Shown in pieces: positions 17,547 to 26,738 of a DNA stretch of 64,000 nucleotides. The notes under the pieces were generated by a model. It had not been told where the DNA came from. It did no database searches and saw nothing but the letters and a program-made list of their open reading frames with translations. The stretch covers positions 1-64,000 of the forward strand of contig LUUF01000019.1 of the NCBI GenBank assembly GCA_001644045.1, given 5' to 3'. The translations under genes were made by a program, and so were the position numbers. The stretch is from Methylomonas methanica (GTDB lineage: Bacteria; Pseudomonadota; Gammaproteobacteria; Methylococcales; Methylomonadaceae). The number at the start of each line of letters is the position of its first letter. Position 1 is the first letter of the stretch.

Positions 17547-19175
17547 CTAATTATTTGGACAACTACCCACAGCCAAGGAAACGGCATCGAAACAACCTGA
17601 TTCGCCGGGATCGACATGGCGACTTTGCCGGCCGCTATTGGCAAAAGCCACATAAGGAAACACTTCCTGATAGGTTCTGTCGTTGGCGTTGACGCCGTCG
17701 GCAACCCGGTTATTCGGAAAGCTGTTAAATGCCGGATTCAAAACCCCAACCACCGCTTGCGCGGCAATGTCGGTGACGTCGTCGGACACCCGCCGCCCAT
17801 TAGGAAAACCGGCGGTATCGCCAGCCAGAAATGCCATGCGTTTCCGTGCACTCAAAGGCGTGGGGCTAATGCCGGTGTTTAAACGCAGCAAATCGGCAAC
17901 CGGCCCGCGTTGAACTGGAGAACAGCCGGGACAAATCGGCGCTGCATAAAATACCAATGGGCCTAGATCTAAACTGGGATTAGCCGGATTCACGCGCGGC
18001 GGTGTCGGAATGGGTACCGCACCGCCGTAAGCAGCATTGACGACTCTAGCCAACAGCGGATCCAGCACATAACCGGCAAAACTGGCGTCGTCCTTGGGTT
18101 CGCTCATGCTGAACCTGTCTTTATCGCCGGTACCGATCAATACCTCGTTGATCAATGGATTACCCATCCGTTGAATCTGCACATAGGCGTTGGCGAGTTT
18201 AGGCTTGCCGCCCGGTCTGTCGGCATAAGCCTTGCTGCGCGGCCGGGAGGTGGTGGCGTAGGTACCGATTACCGCCAAGGCGTCGCCGGCACTATGTTGC
18301 TTGCCGTCTTGGGTTAGCAGCGCAATCGGCAATTCGATGGCAATGGAATTGACGTTAAAGCCGGACACATCGTCAGGCGCGAAATTTTTGCTCTCGGCTA
18401 CATTTTGATCCTCGGAAAACACCCCAGGCACCCCGACACCGGACGCGCCAGTCCGAAAATTGAAGGTATCGAAAGTCGCACCTAAATCGATATAAAACGG
18501 ATCGTCAACGGTACCGGCGAACACGCAAACCCCACCGCCCAAGTCGTAAATCCCTTGGCTGGCCAAATTTTGGTAGTTGGGCATCGTGCGCGGCCCGACG
18601 TTGGATGGAACAGCGTAAAGCTTTTGCTGATTGGTCAGGTCGATCACCTGCCGATTGGCGCCCTTACCCTTGATCAGCGTGACTGTATAACTCTGCCGCA
18701 AACCCAAACCTTCCGAACCTGGGCCATCCAGCGCGGTAATGGCCGGCGGTACGATCAAGCTGCCGGCCGTAACCGGACTCGGCGAATTGGCCGGCGCAAA
18801 GATCCCGGTACCAGCACCGACAAAACCGGTAAACACGCCGGGTAAGCGGTTTTCGGTTTTAAATCTAAACTGCAAGGTAATGTCTTCGTCGGCGTCGAAA
18901 TTGTTATCCACTTTCATTTCGTAAAGCACCTCCGGATCGAACGGAAAATAATTCGGGCCGTTGCTAGGGTCCAGCAAGGGATCGACATTCAGGATCATCG
19001 TTACCTTGCTGGGATCGTTATAACTGACAAAGGCATACCAATCGGTAATATCGGCCTTGGTATCGAGTGCGGTCAACGGCGCTTCGCGGTGGTTGGCGGC
19101 CTGAACGGGTTGCAGGGCTGCCAGCGCGACGCATAGCGCCAGCGGCCAGCTTGTATGGTTATTTGGATTTTTCAT
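17547..19175 (-). CDS. DUF4331-family exported protein
   Basis: A 542-residue protein starting at MKNPNNH (AGGA upstream; a longer in-frame start at 19262 lacks signal-peptide character). A signal peptide ends at QA-ANHREAP. ANHREAPLTALD and SYNDPSKVTMILNVDPL are hallmarks of DUF4331, a family of large secreted beta proteins of unknown function, often beside HupE/UreJ and TPR genes. Four cysteines lie in the last third, including ICPGCSP. It is probably cotranscribed with the PEP-CTERM gene before it (80 bp) and the TPR gene after it. Confidence 0.85.
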   Translation of the reverse strand: MKNPNNHTSWPLALCVALAALQPVQAANHREAPLTALDTKADITDWYAFVSYNDPSKVTMILNVDPLLDPSNGPNYFPFDPEVLYEMKVDNNFDADEDITLQFRFKTENRLPGVFTGFVGAGTGIFAPANSPSPVTAGSLIVPPAITALDGPGSEGLGLRQSYTVTLIKGKGANRQVIDLTNQQKLYAVPSNVGPRTMPNYQNLASQGIYDLGGGVCVFAGTVDDPFYIDLGATFDTFNFRTGASGVGVPGVFSEDQNVAESKNFAPDDVSGFNVNSIAIELPIALLTQDGKQHSAGDALAVIGTYATTSRPRSKAYADRPGGKPKLANAYVQIQRMGNPLINEVLIGTGDKDRFSMSEPKDDASFAGYVLDPLLARVVNAAYGGAVPIPTPPRVNPANPSLDLGPLVFYAAPICPGCSPVQRGPVADLLRLNTGISPTPLSARKRMAFLAGDTAGFPNGRRVSDDVTDIAAQAVVGVLNPAFNSFPNNRVADGVNANDRTYQEVFPYVAFANSGRQSRHVDPGESGCFDAVSLAVGSCPNN

Positions 19176-19254
19176 GGCTTTGATTCCTAACAAAAGATAA
19201 ACGCGCAGTTCTGGTGACTGCATGGTTAATACGAGCTGAATGGCTAAATGGATG

Positions 19255-19935
19255 TCAGACAAACACCGCTGTTGATACGGACTTTCCAGCGCTACTGCAG
19301 GCTTTTGGCAAACGACCGCCCAGGAAAAACAGGCCGGACAAGCCCAACAGCATCCAGGTTGGCGGTTCCGGTACGCTATTCACGCTGGCGCTATCGACAT
19401 TCAGAAAATGGACATCCCAGGCATTGGTGCGATTGGGTTCTACCGGGTTATTGTTGCTGTCCACTAGCGAACCTTCGCAAAAACGGCCGTTGGAACAACC
19501 GAAGGCGGCGGTGAACACCGGATCGGTGTCGCGCAGGAAACCGTCCGCCAGAATGCCGCTGACCGAAAAGTTGTCGTATTGAGTCAGGGTGGCGATGTAA
19601 TTGCCCGCCGCCAGATTCAGGTTGATATAACTGTCGAATTCGCCGTAGTTGTAAGTGACGCCGTTCGACACCAGCGCACCGCCCAAGCTGCCGTCGTCCT
19701 GCTCCAGGATTTGATTTCCGCCACCATCCCACAACGTTAAAATCGGATCGAAGCCGCCGCCCAGCCAAGACGAGGTGAACAGCGTCACCGCGCCGGGCAA
19801 GCCGAGGCTAAAGTCAAAACGCACGACGTCGTTATCTTGCGCAAAGCTGCCGTTAAAATCGAACGCGGCAGACAGCGCCGGCACCGGCAGCGTCGCCGCT
19901 CCCGCCAATACGGCTATTGCTAATATTTTTTTCAT
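19255..19935 (-). CDS. DVUA0089-type PEP-CTERM protein
   Basis: A 226-residue exported protein with a signal peptide (1-22, ALS-AAF). Its beta-rich body shows DVUA0089-family features: GSFAQDNDVVRFDFSL, FDPILTLWDGGGNQI and LAAGNYIATLTQYDNF. A canonical PEP-CTERM anchor follows (VPEPPTWMLLGLSGLFFLGG), but the residues after the helix are unusually long, reading on to STAVFV. It heads the DUF4331/TPR/HupE row. A promoter like that of the divergent ECF sigma gene lies about 90 bp upstream. Confidence 0.8.
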   Translation of the reverse strand: MKKILAIAVLAGAATLPVPALSAAFDFNGSFAQDNDVVRFDFSLGLPGAVTLFTSSWLGGGFDPILTLWDGGGNQILEQDDGSLGGALVSNGVTYNYGEFDSYINLNLAAGNYIATLTQYDNFSVSGILADGFLRDTDPVFTAAFGCSNGRFCEGSLVDSNNNPVEPNRTNAWDVHFLNVDSASVNSVPEPPTWMLLGLSGLFFLGGRLPKACSSAGKSVSTAVFV

Positions 19936-20021
19936 GTTGAATTCCTCCGATTGAAATGAAAAACGGCAAGCGCCCTATCCTCACGCTCGGAATTTCCGAA
20001 CCTTAGGCGCCTGCAATCACA

Positions 20022-20048
20022 GATACGCGGCAAACCGGCGCTTGGATG
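20022..20048 (-). promoter_or_regulatory. Putative ECF-type promoter for the PEP-CTERM/DUF4331 genes
   Basis: On the minus strand TCATCC, a 16-bp spacer and CGTATC resemble the sigma gene's own GCATCC-N17-CGTATA. The 1-bp shorter spacer weakens the match. It lies about 90 bp upstream of the PEP-CTERM start and suggests control by the divergent ECF sigma factor. Confidence 0.4.
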
Positions 20049-20190
20049 AGTCTTTCGTAAAAAATATTTGCCCAGGAAACTATTCGACGGGGTTTTGTCC
20101 GGCCAAATAAGCTGGACACTGCCGCTAACACATTGAATAATCTGACATAAGCTGAAGTTACTTAAATCATTAATCCCACCCTAAAAAATG

Positions 20191-20202
20191 ACTGCCGGCA
20201 GT
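20191..20202. promoter_or_regulatory. 12-bp palindrome before the sigma gene promoter
   Basis: ACTGCCGGCAGT is a perfect palindrome placed 15 bp upstream of the putative -35 element. It could be a binding site for an added regulator, or chance. Confidence 0.25.
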
Positions 20203-20217
20203 TATCCGCACATCGTT

Positions 20218-20246
20218 GCATCCAAACCTGCTAGTTTTTGCGTATA
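20218..20246 (+). promoter_or_regulatory. Putative autoregulated ECF promoter
   Basis: GCATCC (20218-20223), a 17-bp spacer and CGTATA (20241-20246) resemble the TGATCC-N17-CGTAT pattern known for RpoE/ChrR-type ECF systems. It lies about 60 bp upstream of the sigma factor start. Confidence 0.5.
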
Positions 20247-20269
20247 GCGGGAAAGGGATGGTCGACACC

Positions 20270-20311
20270 ATGAAAAAACCTACAAGGACAAAGACGAGAC
20301 CGCTGAATTGA
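20270..20311 (+). CDS. Possible 13-codon leader peptide before the sigma gene
   Basis: ATG at 20270 with GGGATGG upstream encodes MKKPTRTKTRPLN. Its stop (TGA 20309-20311) overlaps the TTG start of the sigma gene (20308). This could couple translation of the sigma factor to the leader. The evidence is only position and a Shine-Dalgarno. Confidence 0.3.
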   Translation: MKKPTRTKTRPLN

Positions 20312-20910
20312 ATAAAGACTCGAACACCCCCGACGGTTTTGGCGCGGACGATGCATCCTTGCGAATTTGGATCGCTGCCGTGGTGGATCGCGATCAAGCC
20401 GCGCTGAGCTGTTTGTACGACGCGCTAATTGCGCAGGTTTACGGACTGGCGTTGCGAATCACCCGGCAAACCCAGTTAGCGGAAGAAGTGGCGCAGGATA
20501 CGTTTTGGCAAGTCTGGCGGCAGGCGCCGCGATTCGATGCCAGCAGAGGCAGCGCCAAAGCCTGGGTGATGACGATCGCCCGCAGCCGGGCGCTGGATGC
20601 GTTGCGCAGTTTGGATTCCGAGGAATGCGAGCTGGAACCGGAGACTTTGGCGTTAATCCAAGCCGAAGATGCTGATATGCCACCCAACTTGTTGATGGCG
20701 GTCGAGCAAGGCCATGGATTGCACGCCGCACTGGCAATGCTGGATGCCACGCCGAGACAGTTATTGTCGTTGGCGTTTTTTCGCGGCTTGAGCCACGACG
20801 AAATTGCCGAATGTAGCGGTATGCCGTTGGGCACCGTGAAATCGCATATCCGCCGAGCGCTACAAACATTGCAGGGTATATTGGCGGCAAACGCCGCCGA
20901 ACCACATTAA
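20308..20910 (+). CDS. ECF RNA polymerase sigma factor
   Basis: A 200-residue sigma-70 family factor. Region 2 (about 25-90) includes RITRQTQLAEEVAQDTFWQV; region 4 (about 135-195) includes the helix-turn-helix LSHDEIAECSGMPLGTVKSH. TTG at 20308 is the only possible start in an open frame that begins after a stop at 20245. The gene for a cupin anti-sigma-like protein follows after 4 nt. A GCATCC-N17-CGTATA promoter upstream suggests autoregulation. The likely regulon includes the divergent PEP-CTERM/DUF4331 genes. Confidence 0.9.
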   Translation: MNKDSNTPDGFGADDASLRIWIAAVVDRDQAALSCLYDALIAQVYGLALRITRQTQLAEEVAQDTFWQVWRQAPRFDASRGSAKAWVMTIARSRALDALRSLDSEECELEPETLALIQAEDADMPPNLLMAVEQGHGLHAALAMLDATPRQLLSLAFFRGLSHDEIAECSGMPLGTVKSHIRRALQTLQGILAANAAEPH

Positions 20911-20914
20911 ACCG

Positions 20915-21748
20915 ATGAAGAACCAAGCCATGAATAACGCCAACGACCCCGAACAAGACCAACTCAACCGGCTGCTGCTGGACAGTTTGTCGCCTATCGA
21001 GCTGAGCAACGGCCGCCATAACGCACTCAAGCAAGGTTTGCTGACGCGCGCGGCGCAAAGCGTCGCCAATCAGGCAGGTGTGTTGACGGTACGCGCCAAG
21101 GACGGCGTCTGGCAAACACTGAAAGCCGGCACCCGCGTCAAGCAACTGTGGAACGGCGATCGGCAAGGCAACTCGGTATTAGTAGAATTCGCTCCCGGCG
21201 CCAGTCTGATACCGCATCGGCATAACTGTCTGGAAGAAGGCATAGTGTTGCGCGGCGATTTGCAAATGGGCGACTTGCGGCTTGGCCCGCTGGATTACCA
21301 TGCCTCGCCTGCCGGCAGCCGCCACGGCGGCATCAGTTCGAATCAGGGCGCACTGGCTTATCTGCGCGGCACTTCGTTGGGGAACGCCCACGAGGTATTG
21401 CTGGAGGTATTGGGCGGTTTGCTACCATTCGGCCAGGACCGGTCTTTGACGGTGTACGCCGACAATAACAGCGCTTGGCAGGAAATCATGCCGGGCATCT
21501 GGAAAAAACCGCTCTGGCAAGAAGGACCCAGGGAATCCTGTTTCTATCGGCTGGAAGCGAACGCCCGCTGTCCGGAACACCTTCACCAGGTGGAAGAGGA
21601 ATGCATGATGCTGGACGGCGACTTGTTTATCGACGACGTGTTGCTGCGCGCCGGCGATTACCAGCTTGCGCCGGCCGGTAGCCTACACCGCGAGGTATAC
21701 ACCGATGTCGGAGCCACGCTGTTCGTACGCGGCGCGAGGGAGTATTAA
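20915..21748 (+). CDS. Double-cupin ChrR-like anti-sigma protein
   Basis: A 277-residue protein with two ChrR-type cupin modules. The first has IPHRHNCLEEGIVL and PAGSRH (about 95-135); the second has CPEHLHQVEEECMML and PAGSLH (about 210-255). Each offers a His-His-Glu-His metal site. The N-terminal 60 residues lack an obvious HxxxCxxC zinc anti-sigma motif of classical ChrR, so sigma binding, if any, differs. A second ATG 15 nt downstream (MNNANDPEQ) is possible. Its position directly after the ECF gene supports a sensor or anti-sigma role. Confidence 0.78.
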   Translation: MKNQAMNNANDPEQDQLNRLLLDSLSPIELSNGRHNALKQGLLTRAAQSVANQAGVLTVRAKDGVWQTLKAGTRVKQLWNGDRQGNSVLVEFAPGASLIPHRHNCLEEGIVLRGDLQMGDLRLGPLDYHASPAGSRHGGISSNQGALAYLRGTSLGNAHEVLLEVLGGLLPFGQDRSLTVYADNNSAWQEIMPGIWKKPLWQEGPRESCFYRLEANARCPEHLHQVEEECMMLDGDLFIDDVLLRAGDYQLAPAGSLHREVYTDVGATLFVRGAREY

Positions 21749-21875
21749 ACTGCCGTAACCATTCAGCGAATCACCAAACCCGGCAAATCGCCAAAAGCCT
21801 ACCCCGCGCTGAATAGTTACAAATTGCCTTGAATTTCCTTAATCGTTCCAAGCAAGCCTATCAGCTTGCCTATCT

Positions 21876-23468
21876 TCAACTGATGTCCTGACTATTCAAA
21901 TAGTCTTCGTAGTTACCGCTGAAATCCACGATGCCGTTCGGCGTCAGCTCGATAATCCGGGTGGCCAGCGACGACACGAACTCACGGTCGTGACTGACGA
22001 AAATCAAGGTGCCGGGGTAGTTTTCCAAAGCGGCATTCAACGACTCAATCGATTCCATATCCAAATGGTTGGTCGGCTCGTCCAACACCATCACATTGTT
22101 TTTTTGCAGAATCAATTTGCCGAACAACATCCGGCCTTGCTCGCCGCCGGAAATCACTTTCACGGATTTGTTGATTTCGTCATTGGAAAACAGCAAACGC
22201 CCCAGCGTGCCGCGTATGGTTTGGTCGTCGTCGGATTCCTTGCGCCATTGGCCCATCCATTCGATCAGCGGCATGTCTTCGGCAAAATCCTCGGCGTGGT
22301 CTTGGGCGAAGTAGCCCACATCGGCATTTTCCGACCATTTGACTTCGCCGCTATCCGGGGTCAAATCGCCGACCAGGGTTTTTAATAAGGTAGATTTACC
22401 GATGCCGTTCGGGCCGATCACTGCCACCCGTTCGCCGACCGCGATCATCATGTTCAAGTTTTTGAACAGCGGCTCGTCGCCATAACCTTTGGCTAAATCC
22501 TTGGCTTCAACCGCCAAACGATACAGCTTTTTAGTTTGATCGAAACGGATAAACGGATTGACCCGGCTGGACGGCTTGACTTCGTCGAGCTTGATTTTTT
22601 CCAGCTGCCGCGCCCGCGACGTAGCCTGCTTGGCCTTGGAAGCATTCGCCGAAAAGCGCGCCACGAAAGTTTGCAGCTCGGCGATCTGAGCTTTTTTCTT
22701 GGCATTACCGGCCAGCAATTGTTCGCGCACCTGGGTCACGGCGGTCATGTAATCGTCGTAATTGCCCGGATACACCCGCAATTCGCCGTAGTCCAGATCG
22801 GCCATATGGGTGCAGACACTGTTCAGGAAATGCCGGTCATGCGAGATGATGACCATTGTCGAATTACGCTCGTTCAGCACGTTTTCCAGCCAGCGGATGG
22901 TGTTGATGTCCAGGTTGTTGGTCGGCTCGTCGAGCAGCATGATGTCGGGATTGGAGAACAAGGCTTGCGCGAGCAACACCCGCAACTTCCAACCCGGCGC
23001 CACTGCGCTCATAGGGCCATTATGTTGTTCCAGCGGAATGTCCAGACCCAACAATAACTCGCCGGCCCGGGCTTCGGCGGTATAGCCGCCGAATTCGGCG
23101 AATACCGTTTCCAGATCGGCGGCGCGCATGTAATCGTCTTCGCTGGCTTCCATATTGGCGTAGATGGCGTCGCGTTCCGACATGGCCGCCCACATCTCCG
23201 CATGGCCCATCATCACCACATCCAGCACCCGCTGCTCTTCATACGCAAATTGGTTCTGGCGCAAAATACCCAAGCGCTCGTTGGCATCGATGCTGACGTT
23301 GCCCGATGTCGGCTCCAAGTCGCCGCTGAGGATTTTCATGAAGGTCGACTTGCCGCAACCGTTGGCCCCAATCAGGCCGTAACGGTTGCCGTTACCGAAC
23401 TTGACGGAAACGTTTTCAAACAGGGGCTTGGCCCCGAATTGCATGGTGATATTAGCGGTAGAAATCAA
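21876..23468 (-). CDS. ybiT: ABC-F ATPase YbiT
   Basis: A 530-residue soluble ABC-F protein, the same length as E. coli YbiT and closely similar from memory. ABC1 has GANGCGKST and [10 protein letters not shown]; the linker (about 235-310) is charged and helical; ABC2 has [16 protein letters not shown] and [13 protein letters not shown] proteins bind the ribosomal E site and relieve stalled or blocked translation. The start is TTG, giving [12 protein letters not shown], which aligns with the E. coli N-terminus. No membrane segment, so not a transporter. Confidence 0.93.
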   Translation of the reverse strand: MISTANITMQFGAKPLFENVSVKFGNGNRYGLIGANGCGKSTFMKILSGDLEPTSGNVSIDANERLGILRQNQFAYEEQRVLDVVMMGHAEMWAAMSERDAIYANMEASEDDYMRAADLETVFAEFGGYTAEARAGELLLGLDIPLEQHNGPMSAVAPGWKLRVLLAQALFSNPDIMLLDEPTNNLDINTIRWLENVLNERNSTMVIISHDRHFLNSVCTHMADLDYGELRVYPGNYDDYMTAVTQVREQLLAGNAKKKAQIAELQTFVARFSANASKAKQATSRARQLEKIKLDEVKPSSRVNPFIRFDQTKKLYRLAVEAKDLAKGYGDEPLFKNLNMMIAVGERVAVIGPNGIGKSTLLKTLVGDLTPDSGEVKWSENADVGYFAQDHAEDFAEDMPLIEWMGQWRKESDDDQTIRGTLGRLLFSNDEINKSVKVISGGEQGRMLFGKLILQKNNVMVLDEPTNHLDMESIESLNAALENYPGTLIFVSHDREFVSSLATRIIELTPNGIVDFSGNYEDYLNSQDIS

Positions 23469-23613
23469 GAGAGTGTCCGAGGATTAAGAGTAAAAAGAGC
23501 GTTGTCGCCGCTTGAGGCGTATGACGAAATAAATGGGTTGACGCGAAAATTGGTTATTTTACCAGACTTTAATCGACGATCATTTACAGTAATGTGTCAT
23601 TGACAATCCCCAT

Positions 23614-24303
23614 ATGATTGCACCGTCCCCCACCACAGAACAGATTTACCCCATCTTGTATAGTTTCCGCCGCTGCCCCTATGCGATGCGGGCACGCTTG
23701 GCCATTGCCGTATCGGGGCTAAGCGTCGCACTCCGAGAAATCGAGCTCAGCAATAAACCGGAAGCGATGTTGGCTATTTCGCCGAAAGGCACGGTGCCGG
23801 TGCTGCTGTTACCCAACGGCCAAGTCATCGATCAAAGCCTGGATATTATGCTGTGGGCCTTGGCTCTGCATGATCCGCAAGATTGGCTAGACCAATCGCC
23901 GGAAGATGCGAAGCGATTAATCGAATGGAACGACGGCGATTTCAAATATTCTTTGGACCGTTACAAATATGCGGACCGCTATCCGGAACAAACACCAGCC
24001 GATTATCGTCAACAAGGCGAGGTGTTTTTAGCCGCACTGGAAACCCGTTTGCAGCGGACCCGATTCTTATGCGGCGATAGCTTTAGTCTGGCCGATGCCG
24101 CCATTCTGCCGTTTATCCGCCAGTTTGCCGCTGTGGATAACACTTGGTTTGCCGGCTCGCCATACCCGGCCTTGCAACATTGCTTGGACAACTTTTTAGC
24201 ATCCAATCTGTTCGCAGCGGTTATGCGAAAATACCCGCCCTGGAAAGCTGACGACCCATTAGTCCTTTTCGGTAACGAGGCCGGCCTCGTACCAATTAAA
24301 TAG
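23614..24303 (+). CDS. Glutathione S-transferase family protein
   Basis: A 229-residue protein with a thioredoxin-fold N-terminal domain (12-85) carrying SFRRCPYAMRARLA. Cys21 stands where Omega-type GSTs place the catalytic Cys. The cis-Pro region KGTVPVL and the helical C-terminal domain (about 95-215, LADAAILPFIRQF) follow. It probably binds glutathione for thiol transfer or conjugation; the substrate is unknown. The next gene begins within 10 nt of its stop. Confidence 0.85.
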   Translation: MIAPSPTTEQIYPILYSFRRCPYAMRARLAIAVSGLSVALREIELSNKPEAMLAISPKGTVPVLLLPNGQVIDQSLDIMLWALALHDPQDWLDQSPEDAKRLIEWNDGDFKYSLDRYKYADRYPEQTPADYRQQGEVFLAALETRLQRTRFLCGDSFSLADAAILPFIRQFAAVDNTWFAGSPYPALQHCLDNFLASNLFAAVMRKYPPWKADDPLVLFGNEAGLVPIK

Positions 24304-24312
24304 GTGCCCGAC

Positions 24313-24615
24313 ATGTTAAAAATTTACAGAAAAACCATCCGCATCGACAGCTCCGATGCGCATCCCCGCCTCGAGTCGCCTCCGCAAAGCAAGGCGTCCA
24401 ATCTGTTGACCATACCAGCAATGATTGCCGGCGCGATATTAGGCACCGTGGTGTTTTCGGCATTTTTTGCCTTACTGCTAATTCCGGTGGCGATAATCGG
24501 TATCAGAGGCTGGTGGTTGCTGCGAAAACTTAAAAATGCGCGGGTCGATGAGCAAAGTCTGGAAGCTGAATATACCGTGGTTTCGGACACCTCAAAAAAA
24601 TCCGAATCCGACTGA
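24313..24615 (+). CDS. Small membrane protein, function unknown
   Basis: A 100-residue protein with one long or two short membrane helices (about 36-65, GAILGTVVFSAFFALLLIPV) and charged ends. ATG 24313 is preferred because AGGTG lies 6 nt before it; a GTG at 24304 is in frame. It follows the GST gene directly and is probably cotranscribed. No family recognised. Confidence 0.6.
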   Translation: MLKIYRKTIRIDSSDAHPRLESPPQSKASNLLTIPAMIAGAILGTVVFSAFFALLLIPVAIIGIRGWWLLRKLKNARVDEQSLEAEYTVVSDTSKKSESD

Positions 24616-24637
24616 GGAATAACGCTCCGGTTAACGA

Positions 24638-24671
24638 CAAAAAAAGCCTCCACCTTGAGCAGGATGGAGGC
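24638..24671 (-). terminator. Terminator of the 53-residue membrane-protein gene
   Basis: GCCTCCA/TGGAGGC (12-nt loop) is followed on the minus strand by seven T residues. It lies about 45 bp past the stop of the minus-strand small gene. The plus-strand gene ending at 24615 converges on it. Confidence 0.75.
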
Positions 24672-24716
24672 TGTGGAATGTGTAGCATTTACAACGAGGA
24701 GGTACTACGAAAACCT

Positions 24717-24878
24717 TTAGATCCGAACCGGTTTCGCCACTTCGATATTACTGAACAAGGACGCGGCGCCGAAAAACAGTGTGGAAAGAACGAACTGACC
24801 GGACATGAAGCTAAAAATACCGGTTGCAAAGAATAATCCGGTGGCGATGTCTTTATATAGGTTGCTTGAGTTGTTCAT
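24717..24878 (-). CDS. Small hydrophobic membrane protein
   Basis: A 53-residue protein (MNNSSNLYKDIATGL...) with two membrane helices (about 11-27 and 29-45). GGCGGAAAA before ATG 24878 favours this start over one 33 nt upstream. A strong terminator follows. No family recognised; such small proteins often modulate larger membrane complexes (inference). Confidence 0.6.
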   Translation of the reverse strand: MNNSSNLYKDIATGLFFATGIFSFMSGQFVLSTLFFGAASLFSNIEVAKPVRI

Positions 24879-25084
24879 TTTTCCGCCTTGACTGAGTTTC
24901 AGTCGATTCAATGGAGACGGTTTAACTATAAACCTTTGCTATTTATTTACAACAAGGCATTTATAACATGATTTGTTTCTTATTTTGAAACAAATATCGC
25001 TACACAGCACCATCCACCAGCCAAGTTGAACGCCAAACCATTTAAGGCGTAAGCTATCGGCAATTCATTCAGGAGGATGCAGCC

Positions 25085-25369
25085 ATGAGCCACCATTTAA
25101 ATCTGCTGCGCGCGATATTCCAGGATCCGGTTAGCGGCAACATCCATTGGCGGGAAATAGAATCGCTGTTGCATCACCTGGGTGCCAACCTGCAACCCAG
25201 CCATGGCGCGCGCTTTCACGTGACTTTAAATAATATCGAAGGCGTGTTGCATCATCCGCATCACAGCGGTATCTGTAACAAACAAGAAATCAAACATCTG
25301 CGCGAATATCTGGCAAGCGCCGGCATCAGTCCGTCCGCATATGAAGAACAGCGAAATAAACAGCATTAA
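25085..25369 (+). CDS. HicA-like toxin-fold protein, no partner
   Basis: A 94-residue protein with an AGGAGG Shine-Dalgarno. The region about 20-70 (IHWREIESLLHHLGA, SHGARFHVTL, HHPHH, CNKQEIKHLREYL) matches the HicA dsRBD-like fold, including the His of the SHxxxF motif used for RNA cleavage. HicA toxins are usually paired with hicB; no hicB-like gene is adjacent. It may be a domesticated HicA-like RNA-binding protein, a type common as singletons in proteobacteria. Confidence 0.7.
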   Translation: MSHHLNLLRAIFQDPVSGNIHWREIESLLHHLGANLQPSHGARFHVTLNNIEGVLHHPHHSGICNKQEIKHLREYLASAGISPSAYEEQRNKQH

Positions 25370-25441
25370 TTAAAGCCGGTGCTAAGGTGTTAAACCCTTA
25401 GCGCGGCCATTGCCGACAGCAAGGATTGAATAAAACGACGA

Positions 25442-26695
25442 ATGAAATGGATTGCAAAGAGCCTGCTGCTGACGGTATCGCTATTGGCCGCATTGTTTGG
25501 ACTGGTGCTGTGGTTGGCAATTGACGACACTCCCAAATTACAGACCCGAGCCGACCTGACGCCGGAACAAATTGCCAGAGGCAAATTGATTTTTCGGCAA
25601 AACGATCCGCGCCGGCTGAAGTCCGGCGCTATCGCCAGAGTTGCACTAGATCAACAGGAACTGGATCTGACGATCAATTACCTGGCCAATCAATACGCCA
25701 ACAGCGTGGCTGGCTTACGGATCGACAAAGGCCGGGCCCACATTGAGGCAACTCTGCGTCTGCCTGCCAATCCCCTGGGCCGATACGTCAATCTGACGCT
25801 AGAGCTCAGGCAGTCAACGGATTTGCCAATAGTGGATCATGTTTCAATCGGCAAACTTTGGATTCCCGGCATGCTGGCTAAACCGTTACTGAATGTGCTG
25901 CTCGATACCTTACAACCGGCGGCGGATCGGCAAGCCTTCGCCAACGTTGTCAAACATGTGCTATTTCAACCGCAGCGCCTGACGCTTACGTATCGTTGGC
26001 AGGCCGATTTGCCGGGTAAACTGCGCGGCGCGCTGCTGACGCCTGATGATCAGCAGCGTCTAGAGGCGTATCAACGGCGCTTGACCGAACTGAGCCAGGT
26101 GGACAACAAAAGCGTCAGCCTCACCGAGTTCAGCAAGCCGTTGTTTAAACTGGCTGCACAACGAAGCGCCAGCGGCGACCCGATCGCGGAAAACCGGGCA
26201 TTGATTTTGGTACTGACGCTTTACGTCAATCAACAGCGGCTAATGAAAATCGTCCCGGAATCCCGCTTATGGCCCCGCCCAGTTTGGCGCCAAGCAACGC
26301 TGAACGGCCGCGACGACCTGACCAAACATTACCTGGTTTCGGCGATGCTGGCGGCGTATTCCGGCACGCCATTAGCGGATGCGGTGGGCTTGTTTAAGGA
26401 AATAGAAGATTCGCGCGGCGGCAGCGGCTTTTCGTTTAACGACCTTGCAGCCGACCGGGCCGGCACCCGCATGGGCGAACAAGCCGTCGCCAGCCCGGCA
26501 CTGGCCCAGAAAATCCAATCAATATTAGCCAGCGCCAATGAAAGTCAAATGATACCGGCCACAGCCGATTTACCGGAATCGCTGACCGAAGCAGAGTTTA
26601 TCCGCCGCTTCGGCGGTACCGAAAGCAAGGCATACCAGCAAATGATGCAAGACATCGAAAGCCGAATCGCCACGTTGCCAGTTTACCGGAACTGA
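25442..26695 (+). CDS. Conserved membrane-anchored protein, function unknown
   Basis: A 417-residue protein with one N-terminal anchor (6-28) and a large periplasmic domain. The C-terminal part contains a zone I recognise as conserved in uncharacterised gammaproteobacterial proteins: HYLVSAMLAAYSGTPLADAV, then GLFKEIEDSRGGSGFSFNDL and ADRAGTRMGE. No catalytic residues can be assigned. It stands alone, with 70 bp before it and a tandem repeat after it. Confidence 0.7.
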   Translation: MKWIAKSLLLTVSLLAALFGLVLWLAIDDTPKLQTRADLTPEQIARGKLIFRQNDPRRLKSGAIARVALDQQELDLTINYLANQYANSVAGLRIDKGRAHIEATLRLPANPLGRYVNLTLELRQSTDLPIVDHVSIGKLWIPGMLAKPLLNVLLDTLQPAADRQAFANVVKHVLFQPQRLTLTYRWQADLPGKLRGALLTPDDQQRLEAYQRRLTELSQVDNKSVSLTEFSKPLFKLAAQRSASGDPIAENRALILVLTLYVNQQRLMKIVPESRLWPRPVWRQATLNGRDDLTKHYLVSAMLAAYSGTPLADAVGLFKEIEDSRGGSGFSFNDLAADRAGTRMGEQAVASPALAQKIQSILASANESQMIPATADLPESLTEAEFIRRFGGTESKAYQQMMQDIESRIATLPVYRN

Positions 26696-26738
26696 TCGGC
26701 CTGATTGCACGGGACCAACCAAGAATTGTCAGCCATGC

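Noticed and set aside
21749-21875. 8-bp inverted repeat ATTCAGCG/CGCTGAAT as a terminator
   Set aside because: The loop is over 40 nt and no T-run follows.
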